A DNA stretch of 64,000 nt from Lachnoclostridium sp. UBA7215. GTDB lineage: Bacteria; Bacillota; Clostridia; Lachnospirales; Lachnospiraceae. The notes under the pieces are model-generated. The model was not told the origin of the DNA. It searched no databases and saw only the letters and a program-made list of their open reading frames with translations. The stretch covers positions 37,238 through 101,237 of the forward strand of contig DKUB01000098.1 of assembly GCA_002490465.1 (NCBI GenBank). Direction: 5' to 3'. Positions 8,289 through 17,554 of this stretch are shown one piece after another; position 1 is the stretch's first letter, and the number at the start of each line of letters is the position of its first letter. The position numbers and the translations under genes are program-made.

Positions 8289-9803
8289 ATGGCAACATCA
8301 ACTTATGCCACCATTGATCTTGCTTCTCATGAACTTTCACTTAAAATTTATGAGTTTTCAAAGCATCATGGCATTCAGGAACTCTCTCATGTTCGCCACA
8401 AGCTTCCTATCAGCTCTGAGGTCTATTCGGGTGGAATTATTTCCTACCAGACAATTGAAGAAATCTGCCGTACCCTAAATGATTTCAAGCGGATATTGGA
8501 CGAGTGGAAAGTTAATGCCTGGAAAATCTACGCAACCGGTACACTACGGGATGCCGCTAATGCTCTTGTAGTAGTTGACCAAATAAAAATACAAACAGGA
8601 TTTAATATTAAAATTTTAGGAAATAGCGAAACACGCTTTCTTTATTATAAAGCACTGGCACTGCGGGATCCTGACTTTCATGTAATGATACAGGAGGGAA
8701 CTCTGATTGTCGATATTGGGGGCGGAAGTGTACAGCTCTCTATTTTCCATGAAGGCAAACTGTGCGCTACACAGAATCTCCTTCTTGGTGCTTCCCGTAT
8801 CCAGGAACTTTTACAGGTTATGCAGGGAGAAGCATATGATTTTCATGCTCTGATTGATGAATATATAGAAAAAGATTTAATTTTATTCAAAAAATTATAT
8901 TTGGATTCAATTACTATTAATCACATAATTGCAGTGGGAGAAATGATTCCTGAAATATATTATTTCTTTAAAAATGAAAAACCGGATTTTGATGGTAAAC
9001 TCCCCCATAAAGTTTTACATCGGGGTTATCTGGCAAGATCTGCGAATCCGGAAATTACAGGCCTTACCACTCCAACTTTACTTCTTTGCCGCAAAATCGC
9101 CAGCCTGACCGGATGTGAAGAAGTTACCCTGACAAAAATTGATTTGTGTGACAGCATGATGGCAGAATATGCAGAAAAGAAATTCCGCCTCCGGTCCTCT
9201 CATGATTTTACAGAGGATATCCTCTCTACATCCCGCAATATTGCACGCAAGTACAAAGTAGATATGCTGCATGTAGAAAATGTGGAAACACTGGCTCTCC
9301 AGATTTTTGACCGTATCCGGAAACTTCACGGGCTTGGCAGGAGAGAACGGCTTCTCTTACAAATTGCTGTTATCCTGCACAGCTGCGGGACATATATTAA
9401 TGAAATCCAGTCGAGAGAATGCTCCTACCGCATTATTATGTCAACAGAAATCATTGGTATTTCCCACCAGGAGCAGACTCTGATTGCCAACACGGTCAGG
9501 TATAACAGCAGTGCCTTTCCACGCTATGAAGATTTGGACGAGGATTTCAGCCGGGATGAATATATTACAATGGTAAAGTTAAATGCAATTTTAAAAACTG
9601 CGAATGTTCTGGATAAAAGCAATCGCCATAAAATAAAAAATGTCGGCGTCACACTTCAGGATGGGATTCTCACCATCACTGCAGACACAATGGAAGATAT
9701 CACTTTAGAAAAAGGATTATTCCACCGGAAGGCTGACGTATTTCAGGATGTATTTGGCATCCGCCCAATGTTAAAACAAAAAAGGAGTGGTAAAAATGGA
9801 TAA
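8289..9803 (+). CDS. ppx: Exopolyphosphatase, Ppx/GppA family with C-terminal HD-like domain
   Basis: Hydrolyses terminal phosphates from inorganic polyphosphate (or pppGpp in GppA-type members). The 504-aa protein has the ASKHA-fold phosphate loops: an N-terminal YATIDLASHELSLKIYE and the catalytic DIGGGSVQLS loop near residue 142. The second half contains helical HD-type sequence (AVILHSCGTYI), found in long Ppx enzymes. Note that the first loop reads DLASHELSL rather than the usual DxGSNSxRL. An AAGGAGG site lies 7 nt before ATG 8289. The 3' end overlaps ppk by 8 nt, so synthesis and breakdown of polyphosphate are translationally coupled. Confidence 0.9.
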   Translation: MATSTYATIDLASHELSLKIYEFSKHHGIQELSHVRHKLPISSEVYSGGIISYQTIEEICRTLNDFKRILDEWKVNAWKIYATGTLRDAANALVVVDQIKIQTGFNIKILGNSETRFLYYKALALRDPDFHVMIQEGTLIVDIGGGSVQLSIFHEGKLCATQNLLLGASRIQELLQVMQGEAYDFHALIDEYIEKDLILFKKLYLDSITINHIIAVGEMIPEIYYFFKNEKPDFDGKLPHKVLHRGYLARSANPEITGLTTPTLLLCRKIASLTGCEEVTLTKIDLCDSMMAEYAEKKFRLRSSHDFTEDILSTSRNIARKYKVDMLHVENVETLALQIFDRIRKLHGLGRRERLLLQIAVILHSCGTYINEIQSRECSYRIIMSTEIIGISHQEQTLIANTVRYNSSAFPRYEDLDEDFSRDEYITMVKLNAILKTANVLDKSNRHKIKNVGVTLQDGILTITADTMEDITLEKGLFHRKADVFQDVFGIRPMLKQKRSGKNG

Positions 9804-11880
9804 AACACTTTCGCTTTCAGAAAAATTTTATAATCGGGAACTCAGCTGGCTTGACTTTAATTACCGCGTTCTCTCAGAGGCGAGGGATAAACACATTCCC
9901 CTTATGGAGCGCCTGAAGTTTTTGAGTATAACAGCCTCTAATCTGGATGAATTTTTTATGATTCGTGTCGCATCCCTGATTGACCAGGTGCATGCCGGAT
10001 ATACAAAAAAGGATATTGCCGGAATGACAAGTAAGGAACAAATTACGGCGATTTTTAAAAAAACCCATAAATTTGCCACTTCACAGTATTCTACATACAA
10101 CCGCTCCTTTTTGCCTACTCTAAAAAAAGAGGGATTAAAAATCGTGACGGAGTATGAAAAGCTTACGGAAAAACAAGCCGAGTATGTAGATACTTATTTT
10201 ATGCAGGAAGTATTCCCTGTCCTCACACCGATGGCAGTAGACTCCTCGCGGCCATTCCCGCTTATCCGCAACAAATCGCTGAATATCGGGGCGCTGCTTA
10301 TGGATAAAAAGAAAAAGGACACCATTGACTTTGCCACCGTACAGGTTCCTTCGGGTCTGCCGCGCGTTGTCACAATCCCTGCAGACGAAGATAACTGCAT
10401 GACCATTATTCTTTTGGAACAAATCATAGAAAAAAATATCCAAAAGCTCTTTTTAAATTATAAAGTCCTCTGTGCTACCCCATTCCGTGTTATGAGAAAT
10501 GCGGATTTGACCATTGATGAGGATGAGGCAGCTGACCTTCTTGTGGAAATCGAAAAACAGCTGAAAAAACGCCAATGGGGAGAGGTAATCCGGCTTGAAG
10601 TGGAGGAGCCAATTGATAAGCGGCTGTTAAAGGTTCTGCGAAGGGATCTGAACATGAGCGAGGATGCTATTTACCGCCTAAATGGCCCGCTTGACCTTAC
10701 CTTCTTAATGAAAGTATATGATATTGAAGGATTTGACCATTTAAAAGAACCGCCATACCAGCCACAGCATCCGAAAATGTTAGTTCCCGGCAAAAATCTG
10801 TTTGAGCAAATCCGTGAGCGGGATATTCTGCTACACCATCCTTATGAATCATTTGACCCGGTTGTCCATTTTGTCCGACTCGCTGCCAAAGATCCGGATG
10901 TCCTTGCTATAAAACAGACCCTGTACCGCGTCAGCAGCCACTCTCCTATTATTGCAGCACTGGCAGAGGCGGCAGAAAACGGTAAACAGGTTTCTGTTCT
11001 TGTTGAACTAAAGGCACGTTTTGATGAAGAAAATAATATTGTCTGGGCCAAAATGCTTGAGAAAGCAGGCTGCCACGTTATTTACGGCCTTGTAGGACTT
11101 AAGACCCACAGCAAAATTACACTTGTGGTCCGCCGGGAAGAAGACGGTATTCGCCGCTATGTCCATCTCGGTACTGGAAACTATAATGATTCAACAGCAA
11201 GATTATATACTGATATGGGTATGTTTACCTGCAAATACCAGTACGGCGAGGACGCAACTGCTGTATTCAATATGTTATCCGGCTATTCGGAACCGCTGAC
11301 CTGGAACAAACTGGCACTGGCGCCACTCTGGCTGCGGGATAAGTTTTTGGGACTGATTGCAAGAGAACGTGAAAACGCCCAAAAAGGGCGTCCGGCCAAA
11401 ATTATTGCCAAAATGAATTCCCTCTGTGATTCCGGAATTATCGAAGCCCTTTATGATGCCTCCGGTGCCGGAGTAGAAATTCAATTAATTGTCCGTGGTA
11501 TCTGCTGCCTGAAAGCGGGCATTCCGGAACTCAGCGAAAATATTCATGTGCGCTCCATCGTGGGAACATTCCTTGAGCACTCACGCATTTTCTACTTTGA
11601 AAATAACGGGGAGCCGGAATACTATATGGGAAGTGCCGACTGGATGCCACGCAATCTGGATAAAAGAGTCGAAATTCTGTTTCCGGTAGAAGACCCTGTA
11701 CTAAGAGAAGAAGTCCGGCACATCCTCGACATCCAGCTTTCGGATACAAAAAAGGCTCACATCCTCATGCCGGACGGGCACTATGAAAAAGTGGATCAGA
11801 GAGGAAAAACCCCTCTCAATGCACAGATGTATTTCTGCAAACAGGCTATGGATTCCGATACCCCGTCTAATCGCAAATAA
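9796..11880 (+). CDS. ppk1: Polyphosphate kinase 1
   Basis: Reversibly polymerises the gamma-phosphate of ATP into long-chain polyphosphate. The 694-aa protein has the four PPK1 domains: an N-terminal helical domain beginning RELSWLDFNYRVL, a head domain (PVLTPMAVDSSRPFPLI), and two phospholipase-D-like domains. The autophosphorylated histidine is His438 in GLKTHSKITLV; the second conserved histidine lies in LEHSRIFYF near residue 598, and RRYVHLGTGNYN is also visible. The start is ATG 9796 with AAGGAG placed 8 nt upstream inside ppx, rather than the in-frame GTG three codons earlier. The gene ends in a convergent 14-nt overlap with the RNase H gene. Confidence 0.97.
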   Translation: MDKTLSLSEKFYNRELSWLDFNYRVLSEARDKHIPLMERLKFLSITASNLDEFFMIRVASLIDQVHAGYTKKDIAGMTSKEQITAIFKKTHKFATSQYSTYNRSFLPTLKKEGLKIVTEYEKLTEKQAEYVDTYFMQEVFPVLTPMAVDSSRPFPLIRNKSLNIGALLMDKKKKDTIDFATVQVPSGLPRVVTIPADEDNCMTIILLEQIIEKNIQKLFLNYKVLCATPFRVMRNADLTIDEDEAADLLVEIEKQLKKRQWGEVIRLEVEEPIDKRLLKVLRRDLNMSEDAIYRLNGPLDLTFLMKVYDIEGFDHLKEPPYQPQHPKMLVPGKNLFEQIRERDILLHHPYESFDPVVHFVRLAAKDPDVLAIKQTLYRVSSHSPIIAALAEAAENGKQVSVLVELKARFDEENNIVWAKMLEKAGCHVIYGLVGLKTHSKITLVVRREEDGIRRYVHLGTGNYNDSTARLYTDMGMFTCKYQYGEDATAVFNMLSGYSEPLTWNKLALAPLWLRDKFLGLIARERENAQKGRPAKIIAKMNSLCDSGIIEALYDASGAGVEIQLIVRGICCLKAGIPELSENIHVRSIVGTFLEHSRIFYFENNGEPEYYMGSADWMPRNLDKRVEILFPVEDPVLREEVRHILDIQLSDTKKAHILMPDGHYEKVDQRGKTPLNAQMYFCKQAMDSDTPSNRK

Positions 11881-12544
11881 GAGCCTCTTTTGCCAGTTCA
11901 TCCGCAAGGTCATTCCATTTATCACCGGAATGACCTTTTACTTTTGTAAAGGAAATCCGGATTTTGGGCTTTATCGAATCATAATAAGCTTTATAAGCCC
12001 TTGTCCCCTCTTTATTTGTTTTCCAATATCCCAGACACCACGCCGCAATTCCCTCATAATCGTGATAAATAGCAAGACTCTCCGCCCCCCTTGACAAGGC
12101 CTCCCGCATCGCCAGCTCTGCTCCTAACAGCTCTCCGGCCACATTGCGCATCTGTGCCAGTTCCTCATTATCCCCTTTTCTGGAAATATGTATTTCCTCC
12201 CCTTCAAAAAACAGAACCACTCCACAGCTATACTCCCCCGTAACGGCCTGATAACTCCCGTCCACATATGCTGCGGCCATACCGGGCCCGATAACCGGTA
12301 TATCTGTCATATTTTCCCCCGCATATTCGTCGGATGGATGACCAGCCCGGTTATCAGCATCCAGACCTGCCTGACTGGCAGGGTCCTGACTGGCATCCAC
12401 AAAACACAGTGCCTCCTCCCTGGTCGGAAAGCTCTTAAATACTGCATTTGAAACACCTTCCACCTGGCTCCTGCACTCTTCCCATGTCTCATATACGCCG
12501 GGTATTTTACCATGTTTCACCGCATAATATTTTTTTTTCCCCAT
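11867..12544 (-). CDS. rnhA: Ribonuclease H1 with N-terminal viroplasmin-like RNA:DNA-hybrid-binding domain
   Basis: Cleaves the RNA strand of RNA:DNA hybrids. The 225-aa protein begins with a viroplasmin-like hybrid-binding domain (YYAVKHGKIPGVYETWEECRS..V, with FPTREEAL), as in eukaryotic-type RNase H1. A linker of about 40 residues follows, then the catalytic domain. Its acidic residues are the Asp in AYVDGSY, Glu in LLGAELAMREAL, Asp in IYHDYEGI and Asp in NDLADELA. The conserved VKGHSGDKWND motif is complete. ATG 12544 was chosen because GGAGG lies about 9 nt upstream; an ATG five codons earlier overlaps that site. It runs convergent with ppk. Confidence 0.93.
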   Translation of the reverse strand: MGKKKYYAVKHGKIPGVYETWEECRSQVEGVSNAVFKSFPTREEALCFVDASQDPASQAGLDADNRAGHPSDEYAGENMTDIPVIGPGMAAAYVDGSYQAVTGEYSCGVVLFFEGEEIHISRKGDNEELAQMRNVAGELLGAELAMREALSRGAESLAIYHDYEGIAAWCLGYWKTNKEGTRAYKAYYDSIKPKIRISFTKVKGHSGDKWNDLADELAKEALICD

Positions 12545-12606
12545 CACAAAAACCTCCAATTAAACATATAATTAGTATTAACTTTAGCACAAAGAAGGAA
12601 ACCAAT

Positions 12607-13179
12607 ATGCCCATTCGCATTTTTATTGATCAGGGACATAATCCCTATGGCTTCAATGCCGGCGCAGAAGGATTCGGGTTAAGGGAACAGGATATCACCT
12701 ATACGGTAGGAGCTTACCTGTCCGATATTCTCAATGCCGATCCCCGTTTTACCGCTACGACTTCCCGGAAAAATCCGGAAGAAATACTCGGCTACGATAA
12801 CAGCTCAAGCCTGCGGGAACGGGTTGAGATGGCAAACGCCTGGGGAGCAGATTATTTTTTGAGTATCCATGTCAATGCCAATGTCAATCCGGCCATCAAT
12901 GGCACAGAAGCCTATGTATACCGTGAGAACTCAGAAGCCTATTATCTTGGTGATGATATTGTAAAAGAAATCGTAAGACGGTTAGGAACAAAAAATAATG
13001 GCGTCTATGCCCGCCCATCCCTCTATGTTTTACGGCGGACTAATATGCCCGCCGTACTGATTGAACTTGCTTATATTTCCAATTATGAGGATGCCACTCT
13101 TTTATCAGAGGAACCCTACGCTTTTGCCTATGCCATATATGTAGGACTTCTGAATTACCTTGAACTTCCACAAATCTAA
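12607..13179 (+). CDS. N-acetylmuramoyl-L-alanine amidase (Amidase_3), no signal peptide
   Basis: A 190-aa zinc amidase that cuts the bond between N-acetylmuramic acid and the stem peptide of peptidoglycan. Zinc ligands are visible: His in IFIDQGHNP, Glu in NAGAEG, His in LSIHVNAN; the catalytic Glu is in VLIELAYISN. The protein consists of the catalytic domain alone, with neither signal peptide nor cell-wall-binding repeats, which is unusual for an enzyme acting outside the cell. It could be released by lysis, act in a spore compartment, or be exported without a classical signal. The start at ATG 12607 has AGAAGGAAA upstream. The stop overlaps the convergent uppP stop by 4 nt. Confidence 0.88.
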   Translation: MPIRIFIDQGHNPYGFNAGAEGFGLREQDITYTVGAYLSDILNADPRFTATTSRKNPEEILGYDNSSSLRERVEMANAWGADYFLSIHVNANVNPAINGTEAYVYRENSEAYYLGDDIVKEIVRRLGTKNNGVYARPSLYVLRRTNMPAVLIELAYISNYEDATLLSEEPYAFAYAIYVGLLNYLELPQI

Positions 13180-14024
13180 ACCACTGCCTCCTGTGTAATA
13201 ATAAAATACAAAAGAACAATTACCCCCAGCACAATCCGATAATAACCAAATGCTGTAAAGTCATGCTTGCGAATATAGTTCATTAAAAACTTAATGGCAA
13301 ACAGGGAAACAAAAAATGCCACTGCCATTCCCACAACAAGAGCCACAATCCCCATTGTACCAAAGGCAAACCCGCCCTTTACAATTTTTAATAAACTGGC
13401 GCCAAACATAACCGGAATCGCAAGATAAAAGGTAAATTCTGCTGCCGCCCCACGGGATACACCAATTAACAGTGCCCCCAAAATCGTCGCCCCCGAACGG
13501 GATGTCCCCGGCACAATTGCTGCCAACAGCTGGAATATTCCTATCATAATCGCCGTATTGTACCCGATTTCTGCCACCGTACCAATTGCCGGCCGCCGCC
13601 CTTTATTCCATTTTTCAATAATGATAAACAATACACCATATATGATGAGTGCTCCGGCAACAACTATCGCATTATAAAACATATCATCAATAAGGTCATC
13701 AAATAACACACCAACAACCGCCGCCGGCAGGCAGGCAACAATAATCTTAAACCACAACTGCATAATCTGCATTTTCACAAACGGTTCCCCGTTTTTCTTT
13801 GAATGAAAATTAAAGGGCCAGATTCGCTCCCAGAACACAAGGACTACAGCCAATATCGCACCTAACTGGACAACAACCAGAAACATTTCCTGAAAATCTT
13901 TATTTGAAAAACTTAAAAACTGGTTTACTAAAATCATATGTCCTGTACTGCTGATTGGAAGCCATTCTGTTATCCCTTCCACAATTCCTAATATGGCAGC
14001 AATAATCACATCAAAAAATTCCAT
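13176..14024 (-). CDS. uppP: Undecaprenyl-diphosphatase UppP (BacA)
   Basis: Integral membrane enzyme that dephosphorylates undecaprenyl pyrophosphate so that the lipid carrier can be reused in peptidoglycan synthesis; overexpression in this family gives bacitracin resistance. The 282-aa sequence is almost wholly hydrophobic, with about eight membrane segments and both family motifs: EGITEWLPISSTGHM near the N-terminus and VPGTSRSGATI in the second half. ATG 14024 was chosen with GGAGGG 6 nt upstream. It is transcribed alone, divergent from the phospholipid operon. Confidence 0.96.
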   Translation of the reverse strand: MEFFDVIIAAILGIVEGITEWLPISSTGHMILVNQFLSFSNKDFQEMFLVVVQLGAILAVVLVFWERIWPFNFHSKKNGEPFVKMQIMQLWFKIIVACLPAAVVGVLFDDLIDDMFYNAIVVAGALIIYGVLFIIIEKWNKGRRPAIGTVAEIGYNTAIMIGIFQLLAAIVPGTSRSGATILGALLIGVSRGAAAEFTFYLAIPVMFGASLLKIVKGGFAFGTMGIVALVVGMAVAFFVSLFAIKFLMNYIRKHDFTAFGYYRIVLGVIVLLYFIITQEAVV

Positions 14025-14101
14025 ATTTCCCTCCATCTATAACACTATTTGCGAATAAACCATTATGCTTTATCTTATCACAACCACTCTATAATCACAA
14101 G

Positions 14102-14130
14102 TTGCAAATTTAACAAAAATATTGTAAAAT
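14102..14130 (+). promoter_or_regulatory. Sigma-A-type promoter of the phosphatidylethanolamine operon
   Basis: TTGCAA (14102-14107) and TAAAAT (14125-14130) are separated by exactly 17 nt, 43 nt upstream of the first ATG of the operon. Confidence 0.75.
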
Positions 14131-14172
14131 GAATTTTGTGTGAATTAAATTACAAAGAAAAAGGATGGGACT

Positions 14173-14868
14173 ATGCAAAATTGGTTAAAAAAATATATTG
14201 ACCCAATCTGTCCTCTGTTTGGAATTATTCCGCTTATATCCTGCTTTGCACTAAATATGCTTGTATACAGCGGCACTATGATTTTATGCAGGGACTGGAC
14301 GCACTATGACTTAACAACAGCTTTTGATAAAAGCATCCCGCTTGTTCCGGAGTGGATCTATATTTATTTTGGCTGTTATCTTTTCTGGGTTGTTAACTAT
14401 ATCATGGCTGCACGGATTCACCGGGAAAACAAAACTGCCTTTTATCGTTTTGTTGCTACCGATATGATGTCGCGTCTGGTATGTGCCGTATTTTATCTGG
14501 GATTTCCAACAACCAATATCCGTCCGGAATTTATACCTGAAGGCCTCAGCGGGCATTTACTTTCTTTTTTGTATAAGATAGATCAGCCAACAAACCTGTT
14601 TCCATCCATACACTGTTTAGTCAGCTGGCTTTGTTTTATCGGCATCCGCAGCAGTAAGCAAGTATCTCTTTCCTATAAGATTTTTTCCTGCATATTTGCT
14701 CTATTAGTAGTTGCTTCCACACAATTTACAAAACAGCACTATATTGCCGATGCTGTTGCAGGTCTTCTATTTGCAGAACTGCTCTGGCTTCTGAATCAAA
14801 AAACCTGTATTTATCAGTTTATTCAAAAACCATTTGAGTATTTGAACCATAAACTACAGCTAGACTAA
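14173..14868 (+). CDS. PAP2-superfamily membrane phosphatase
   Basis: A 231-aa membrane protein of the PAP2 (type 2 phosphatidic acid phosphatase / inositolphosphorylceramide-synthase-like) group. Around six hydrophobic segments are visible. Two catalytic motifs remain: PSIHC near residue 146, and a QHYIADAVAG segment near residue 197 that carries the catalytic His and Asp. It starts at ATG 14173 after AAGGATGGGA. It is the first gene of a run with a flippase-like protein, PssA and Psd. The context suggests dephosphorylation of a lipid phosphate during phospholipid turnover, but substrates in this family vary and cannot be read from sequence. Confidence 0.82.
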   Translation: MQNWLKKYIDPICPLFGIIPLISCFALNMLVYSGTMILCRDWTHYDLTTAFDKSIPLVPEWIYIYFGCYLFWVVNYIMAARIHRENKTAFYRFVATDMMSRLVCAVFYLGFPTTNIRPEFIPEGLSGHLLSFLYKIDQPTNLFPSIHCLVSWLCFIGIRSSKQVSLSYKIFSCIFALLVVASTQFTKQHYIADAVAGLLFAELLWLLNQKTCIYQFIQKPFEYLNHKLQLD

Positions 14869-14879
14869 AGGAGAATGTT

Positions 14880-15932
14880 GTGAACAGTAAGCTACGAAAA
14901 AACCTGTTAAACGCCCTGTTTTTATTTGCCCTTTTAGGTATTACGGTCTGGGCGGTTTTTAAAGATCAGGATTTAGGACACATTATTGATACACTGGCAG
15001 GAGTAGCTCCCATTTATCTGGTGATTGGTTTTGTCCTCGTCATATTATATGTATGCAGTGAATCTGTTATCATCAAATACCTGCTTGCTATTGTACAGAT
15101 ACGGGTACCGCTTATCAATTGCATCCGTTATTCCTTTGTGGGTTTTTTTTACAGCTGCATCACCCCCTCCGCAACCGGGGGACAGCCAATGCAGATTTTT
15201 TATATGAAACGTCAGAATATTGACATACCGACAGCCTCTATCATACTTATGTTAGTTACGGTAGAGTACAAATTTGTGCTTGTTTTTATCGGGCTTGCCA
15301 TATCAATTTTCGGACAGGGATTTATTCATCAGTATATGGGCACAGAGGTACGTTTTTTTCTGTATCTGGGAATTGCGCTGAATGTTTTTTGCGTATCCTT
15401 CATGAGTTTTTTGATTTTTTTACCGGAAACAGCGAAATTCCTTATTTTAAAAGGATTTGCCCTCCTAAAAAAACTGCATATTATGAAAGAAAAAAACAAT
15501 CGTACGGAACGGCTGAACAAGTCAATGGAACTTTATAAAAATGCCTCTGTATTTCTTCGGAGCAATCGGCTGGCCATCCTGAATACGACAATAATTTCCT
15601 TTGCACAGCGCTTCTTTTTGTTTTTTATTACTTATATTACTTACCGGAGTTTTGGACTCCACACAGAAAACGCAATAACGATTACTTTACTGCAATCCGT
15701 TATATCAATTTCTGTAGATATGCTGCCTCTTCCAGGTGGAATGGGTATCAGCGAGCGACTGTACCTGCTGATTTTTATTCCTGTTTTCGGTTCGGCAGCG
15801 GCAGCAACTGCCTCCCTGCTTATGAGCAGAGGCTTTAGCTATTATATATTAATTCTTGTCAGTGGTATTATTTCCCTGATTACCCACTTGACCGTCCGGG
15901 GACCAGAGGCAATGTCTCCCAGGCAAAAATAA
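14880..15932 (+). CDS. Flippase-like membrane protein (lysylphosphatidylglycerol synthase TM region / UPF0104 family)
   Basis: A 350-aa polytopic membrane protein corresponding to the N-terminal flippase part of MprF (LPG_synthase_TM) without the aminoacyl-transferase domain. Motifs typical of the family are CITPSATGGQPMQIFYM near residue 97 and VDMLPLPGGMGISERL near residue 284, with about eight hydrophobic segments. It begins with a GTG at 14880, 11 nt after the previous gene, with AGGAG just upstream. Lacking the synthase domain, it more likely moves or supplies a lipid than makes lysyl-PG. In this operon, between a PAP2 phosphatase and the PE enzymes, transport of a phospholipid across the membrane is a reasonable inference. 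Confidence 0.85.
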   Translation: MNSKLRKNLLNALFLFALLGITVWAVFKDQDLGHIIDTLAGVAPIYLVIGFVLVILYVCSESVIIKYLLAIVQIRVPLINCIRYSFVGFFYSCITPSATGGQPMQIFYMKRQNIDIPTASIILMLVTVEYKFVLVFIGLAISIFGQGFIHQYMGTEVRFFLYLGIALNVFCVSFMSFLIFLPETAKFLILKGFALLKKLHIMKEKNNRTERLNKSMELYKNASVFLRSNRLAILNTTIISFAQRFFLFFITYITYRSFGLHTENAITITLLQSVISISVDMLPLPGGMGISERLYLLIFIPVFGSAAAATASLLMSRGFSYYILILVSGIISLITHLTVRGPEAMSPRQK

Positions 15933-15968
15933 CTGAAACCGCAATTATTAATAAATGGAGGAGGATTT

Positions 15969-16595
15969 ATGATTGGATATTATAATTATTCTGTATTGGT
16001 AACCTATCTTGGCGTGGCGCTATCTGTCATCGGCATGTCACTCGCCTGTAATGGAAGATATGAATATGCTATCCTGTGCCTTGCCCTTGCAGGAGCCTGT
16101 GACACTTTTGATGGAAAAATTGCCCGCTCGATGAAAAACCGTACAAGAGAAATGGAGATTTTCGGAGTACAGATTGATTCTCTGTGTGATCTTGTATGTT
16201 TTGGTGTTACCCCGGCTGTTATTTCTTATCACATGGGATTAAACACTGTATGGGGCATTGCAATAGAAATTGTATTTGTCTTGTGCGGCGTTATCCGTCT
16301 TGCTTTCTTTAACGTACAGGAAGAATTAAAACATACAAATCCAAAGACGGAAAACGGCAAAAGCTATTTTCGGGGACTCCCTATTACCAGCATCACGATT
16401 ATATTCCCGATTGTTTATCTTTTTCATCCGCTGGTCAAACACGAAATATTTACCATCATACTGGCATTAATGCTTTTAATTGTCGCTTTTCTGTATATTC
16501 TTGATTTCAAAATAAAAAAACCGGGAAACGGCGTTATCGCTGTCCTGATGATTTTTGTTGCCATTGTAATGCTCCGAGTATTAAATATTATTTGA
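15969..16595 (+). CDS. pssA: CDP-diacylglycerol--serine O-phosphatidyltransferase
   Basis: Joins serine to CDP-diacylglycerol to give phosphatidylserine, the committed step to phosphatidylethanolamine. The 208-aa membrane protein carries the CDP-alcohol phosphotransferase signature: DTFDGKIAR followed by FGVQIDSLCDLVCFGVTPA, which supplies the metal-binding aspartates. Hydrophobic segments follow in the C-terminal half. A GGAGGAGG-rich site precedes ATG 15969. The spacing inside the signature matches the Bacillus/Clostridium-type membrane PssA rather than the E. coli-type enzyme. psd follows after 22 nt. Confidence 0.93.
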   Translation: MIGYYNYSVLVTYLGVALSVIGMSLACNGRYEYAILCLALAGACDTFDGKIARSMKNRTREMEIFGVQIDSLCDLVCFGVTPAVISYHMGLNTVWGIAIEIVFVLCGVIRLAFFNVQEELKHTNPKTENGKSYFRGLPITSITIIFPIVYLFHPLVKHEIFTIILALMLLIVAFLYILDFKIKKPGNGVIAVLMIFVAIVMLRVLNII

Positions 16596-16617
16596 TTTTT
16601 TAGAAAAGAGGATTTGT

Positions 16618-17484
16618 ATGGATTATATCGATTTAAATGGAAAATTAATAAAAAATAAAACCAGCCAGGACAAACTGCTGGAATTTTTATATACAAATAT
16701 TTTGGGCCGTATATTATTAAAGCCACTAACCCATCCAAAAGTATCTGAACTCACTGGGAAACTGCTCTCGACAAACCTCTCAACGGTACTGATACCACCT
16801 TTTATCAAAAAACATGATATTCACATGGAAGAATATGACACATGCCATTATCGCTCCTTTAATGAATTTTTTACTCGGAAAATTAAAGAACAGGCACGTC
16901 CCATTAAAATGGACGCAAATATCCTGATTAGTCCTTGTGACTGTCGGGCTTCTGTTTATTCCATACGACCGGACACAACATTTTTTATTAAACACACGGA
17001 ATACACACTGCGTTCCCTTTTACGCAGCCGAAAACTTGCAGAGACATTTGAGGGCGGATATCTCTATCTGCTCCGGCTGACGGTAGATGATTATCACCGC
17101 TACGTGTACGCAACATCTGGAAAACAGTCAAAAAATTACTTTATTCCAGGAAGTTTCCACACGGTAAATCCAATTGCTAATGATTATCTCCCTATCTATA
17201 AAGAAAACACAAGAGAATATACCCTGATTAAAAGCCCTACACTCGGCGAAATCATTCAGATGGAGGTGGGTGCATTAATGGTAGGTCGGATTGTCAATCA
17301 CAAACAGTCCACAGAGGTACAGCAGGGAGAAGAAAAAGGGTACTTTGCGTATGGCGGCTCGACTATCATTGTACTGACAAAAAAGAATACTGTCATTCCC
17401 CGCCAGGATTTATTGAGAAATTCCGCAAATGGTTATGAGACAAAAGTTTTGCAGGGGCATATGCTGGGAAGTCTTGCAAAATAG
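16618..17484 (+). CDS. psd: Phosphatidylserine decarboxylase proenzyme
   Basis: Converts phosphatidylserine to phosphatidylethanolamine using a pyruvoyl group made by self-cleavage. The 288-aa protein has the family's YRSFNEFFTRK motif, the DYHRYVY segment containing the conserved His, and FIPGSFHTVNP. The cleavage site GGS (FAYGGSTIIVL, near residue 243) lies close to the C-terminus, which gives a large beta and a short alpha chain. It resembles the GGST type rather than the LGST type. It starts at ATG 16618 with AAGAGGA upstream and ends the operon; a terminator follows 33 nt after the stop. Confidence 0.95.
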   Translation: MDYIDLNGKLIKNKTSQDKLLEFLYTNILGRILLKPLTHPKVSELTGKLLSTNLSTVLIPPFIKKHDIHMEEYDTCHYRSFNEFFTRKIKEQARPIKMDANILISPCDCRASVYSIRPDTTFFIKHTEYTLRSLLRSRKLAETFEGGYLYLLRLTVDDYHRYVYATSGKQSKNYFIPGSFHTVNPIANDYLPIYKENTREYTLIKSPTLGEIIQMEVGALMVGRIVNHKQSTEVQQGEEKGYFAYGGSTIIVLTKKNTVIPRQDLLRNSANGYETKVLQGHMLGSLAK

Positions 17485-17516
17485 AGCATTTGTATGCTAT
17501 AATCATTGTGCAGTCT

Positions 17517-17540
17517 GGGCGGTGACAAGCCCGCCCTTTC
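17517..17540 (+). terminator. Terminator of the phosphatidylethanolamine operon
   Basis: GGGCGG / CCGCCC stem with an 8-nt loop followed by TTTCTGTTTT, 33 nt after the psd stop. Confidence 0.75.
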
Positions 17541-17554
17541 TGTTTTCTCCTTAA

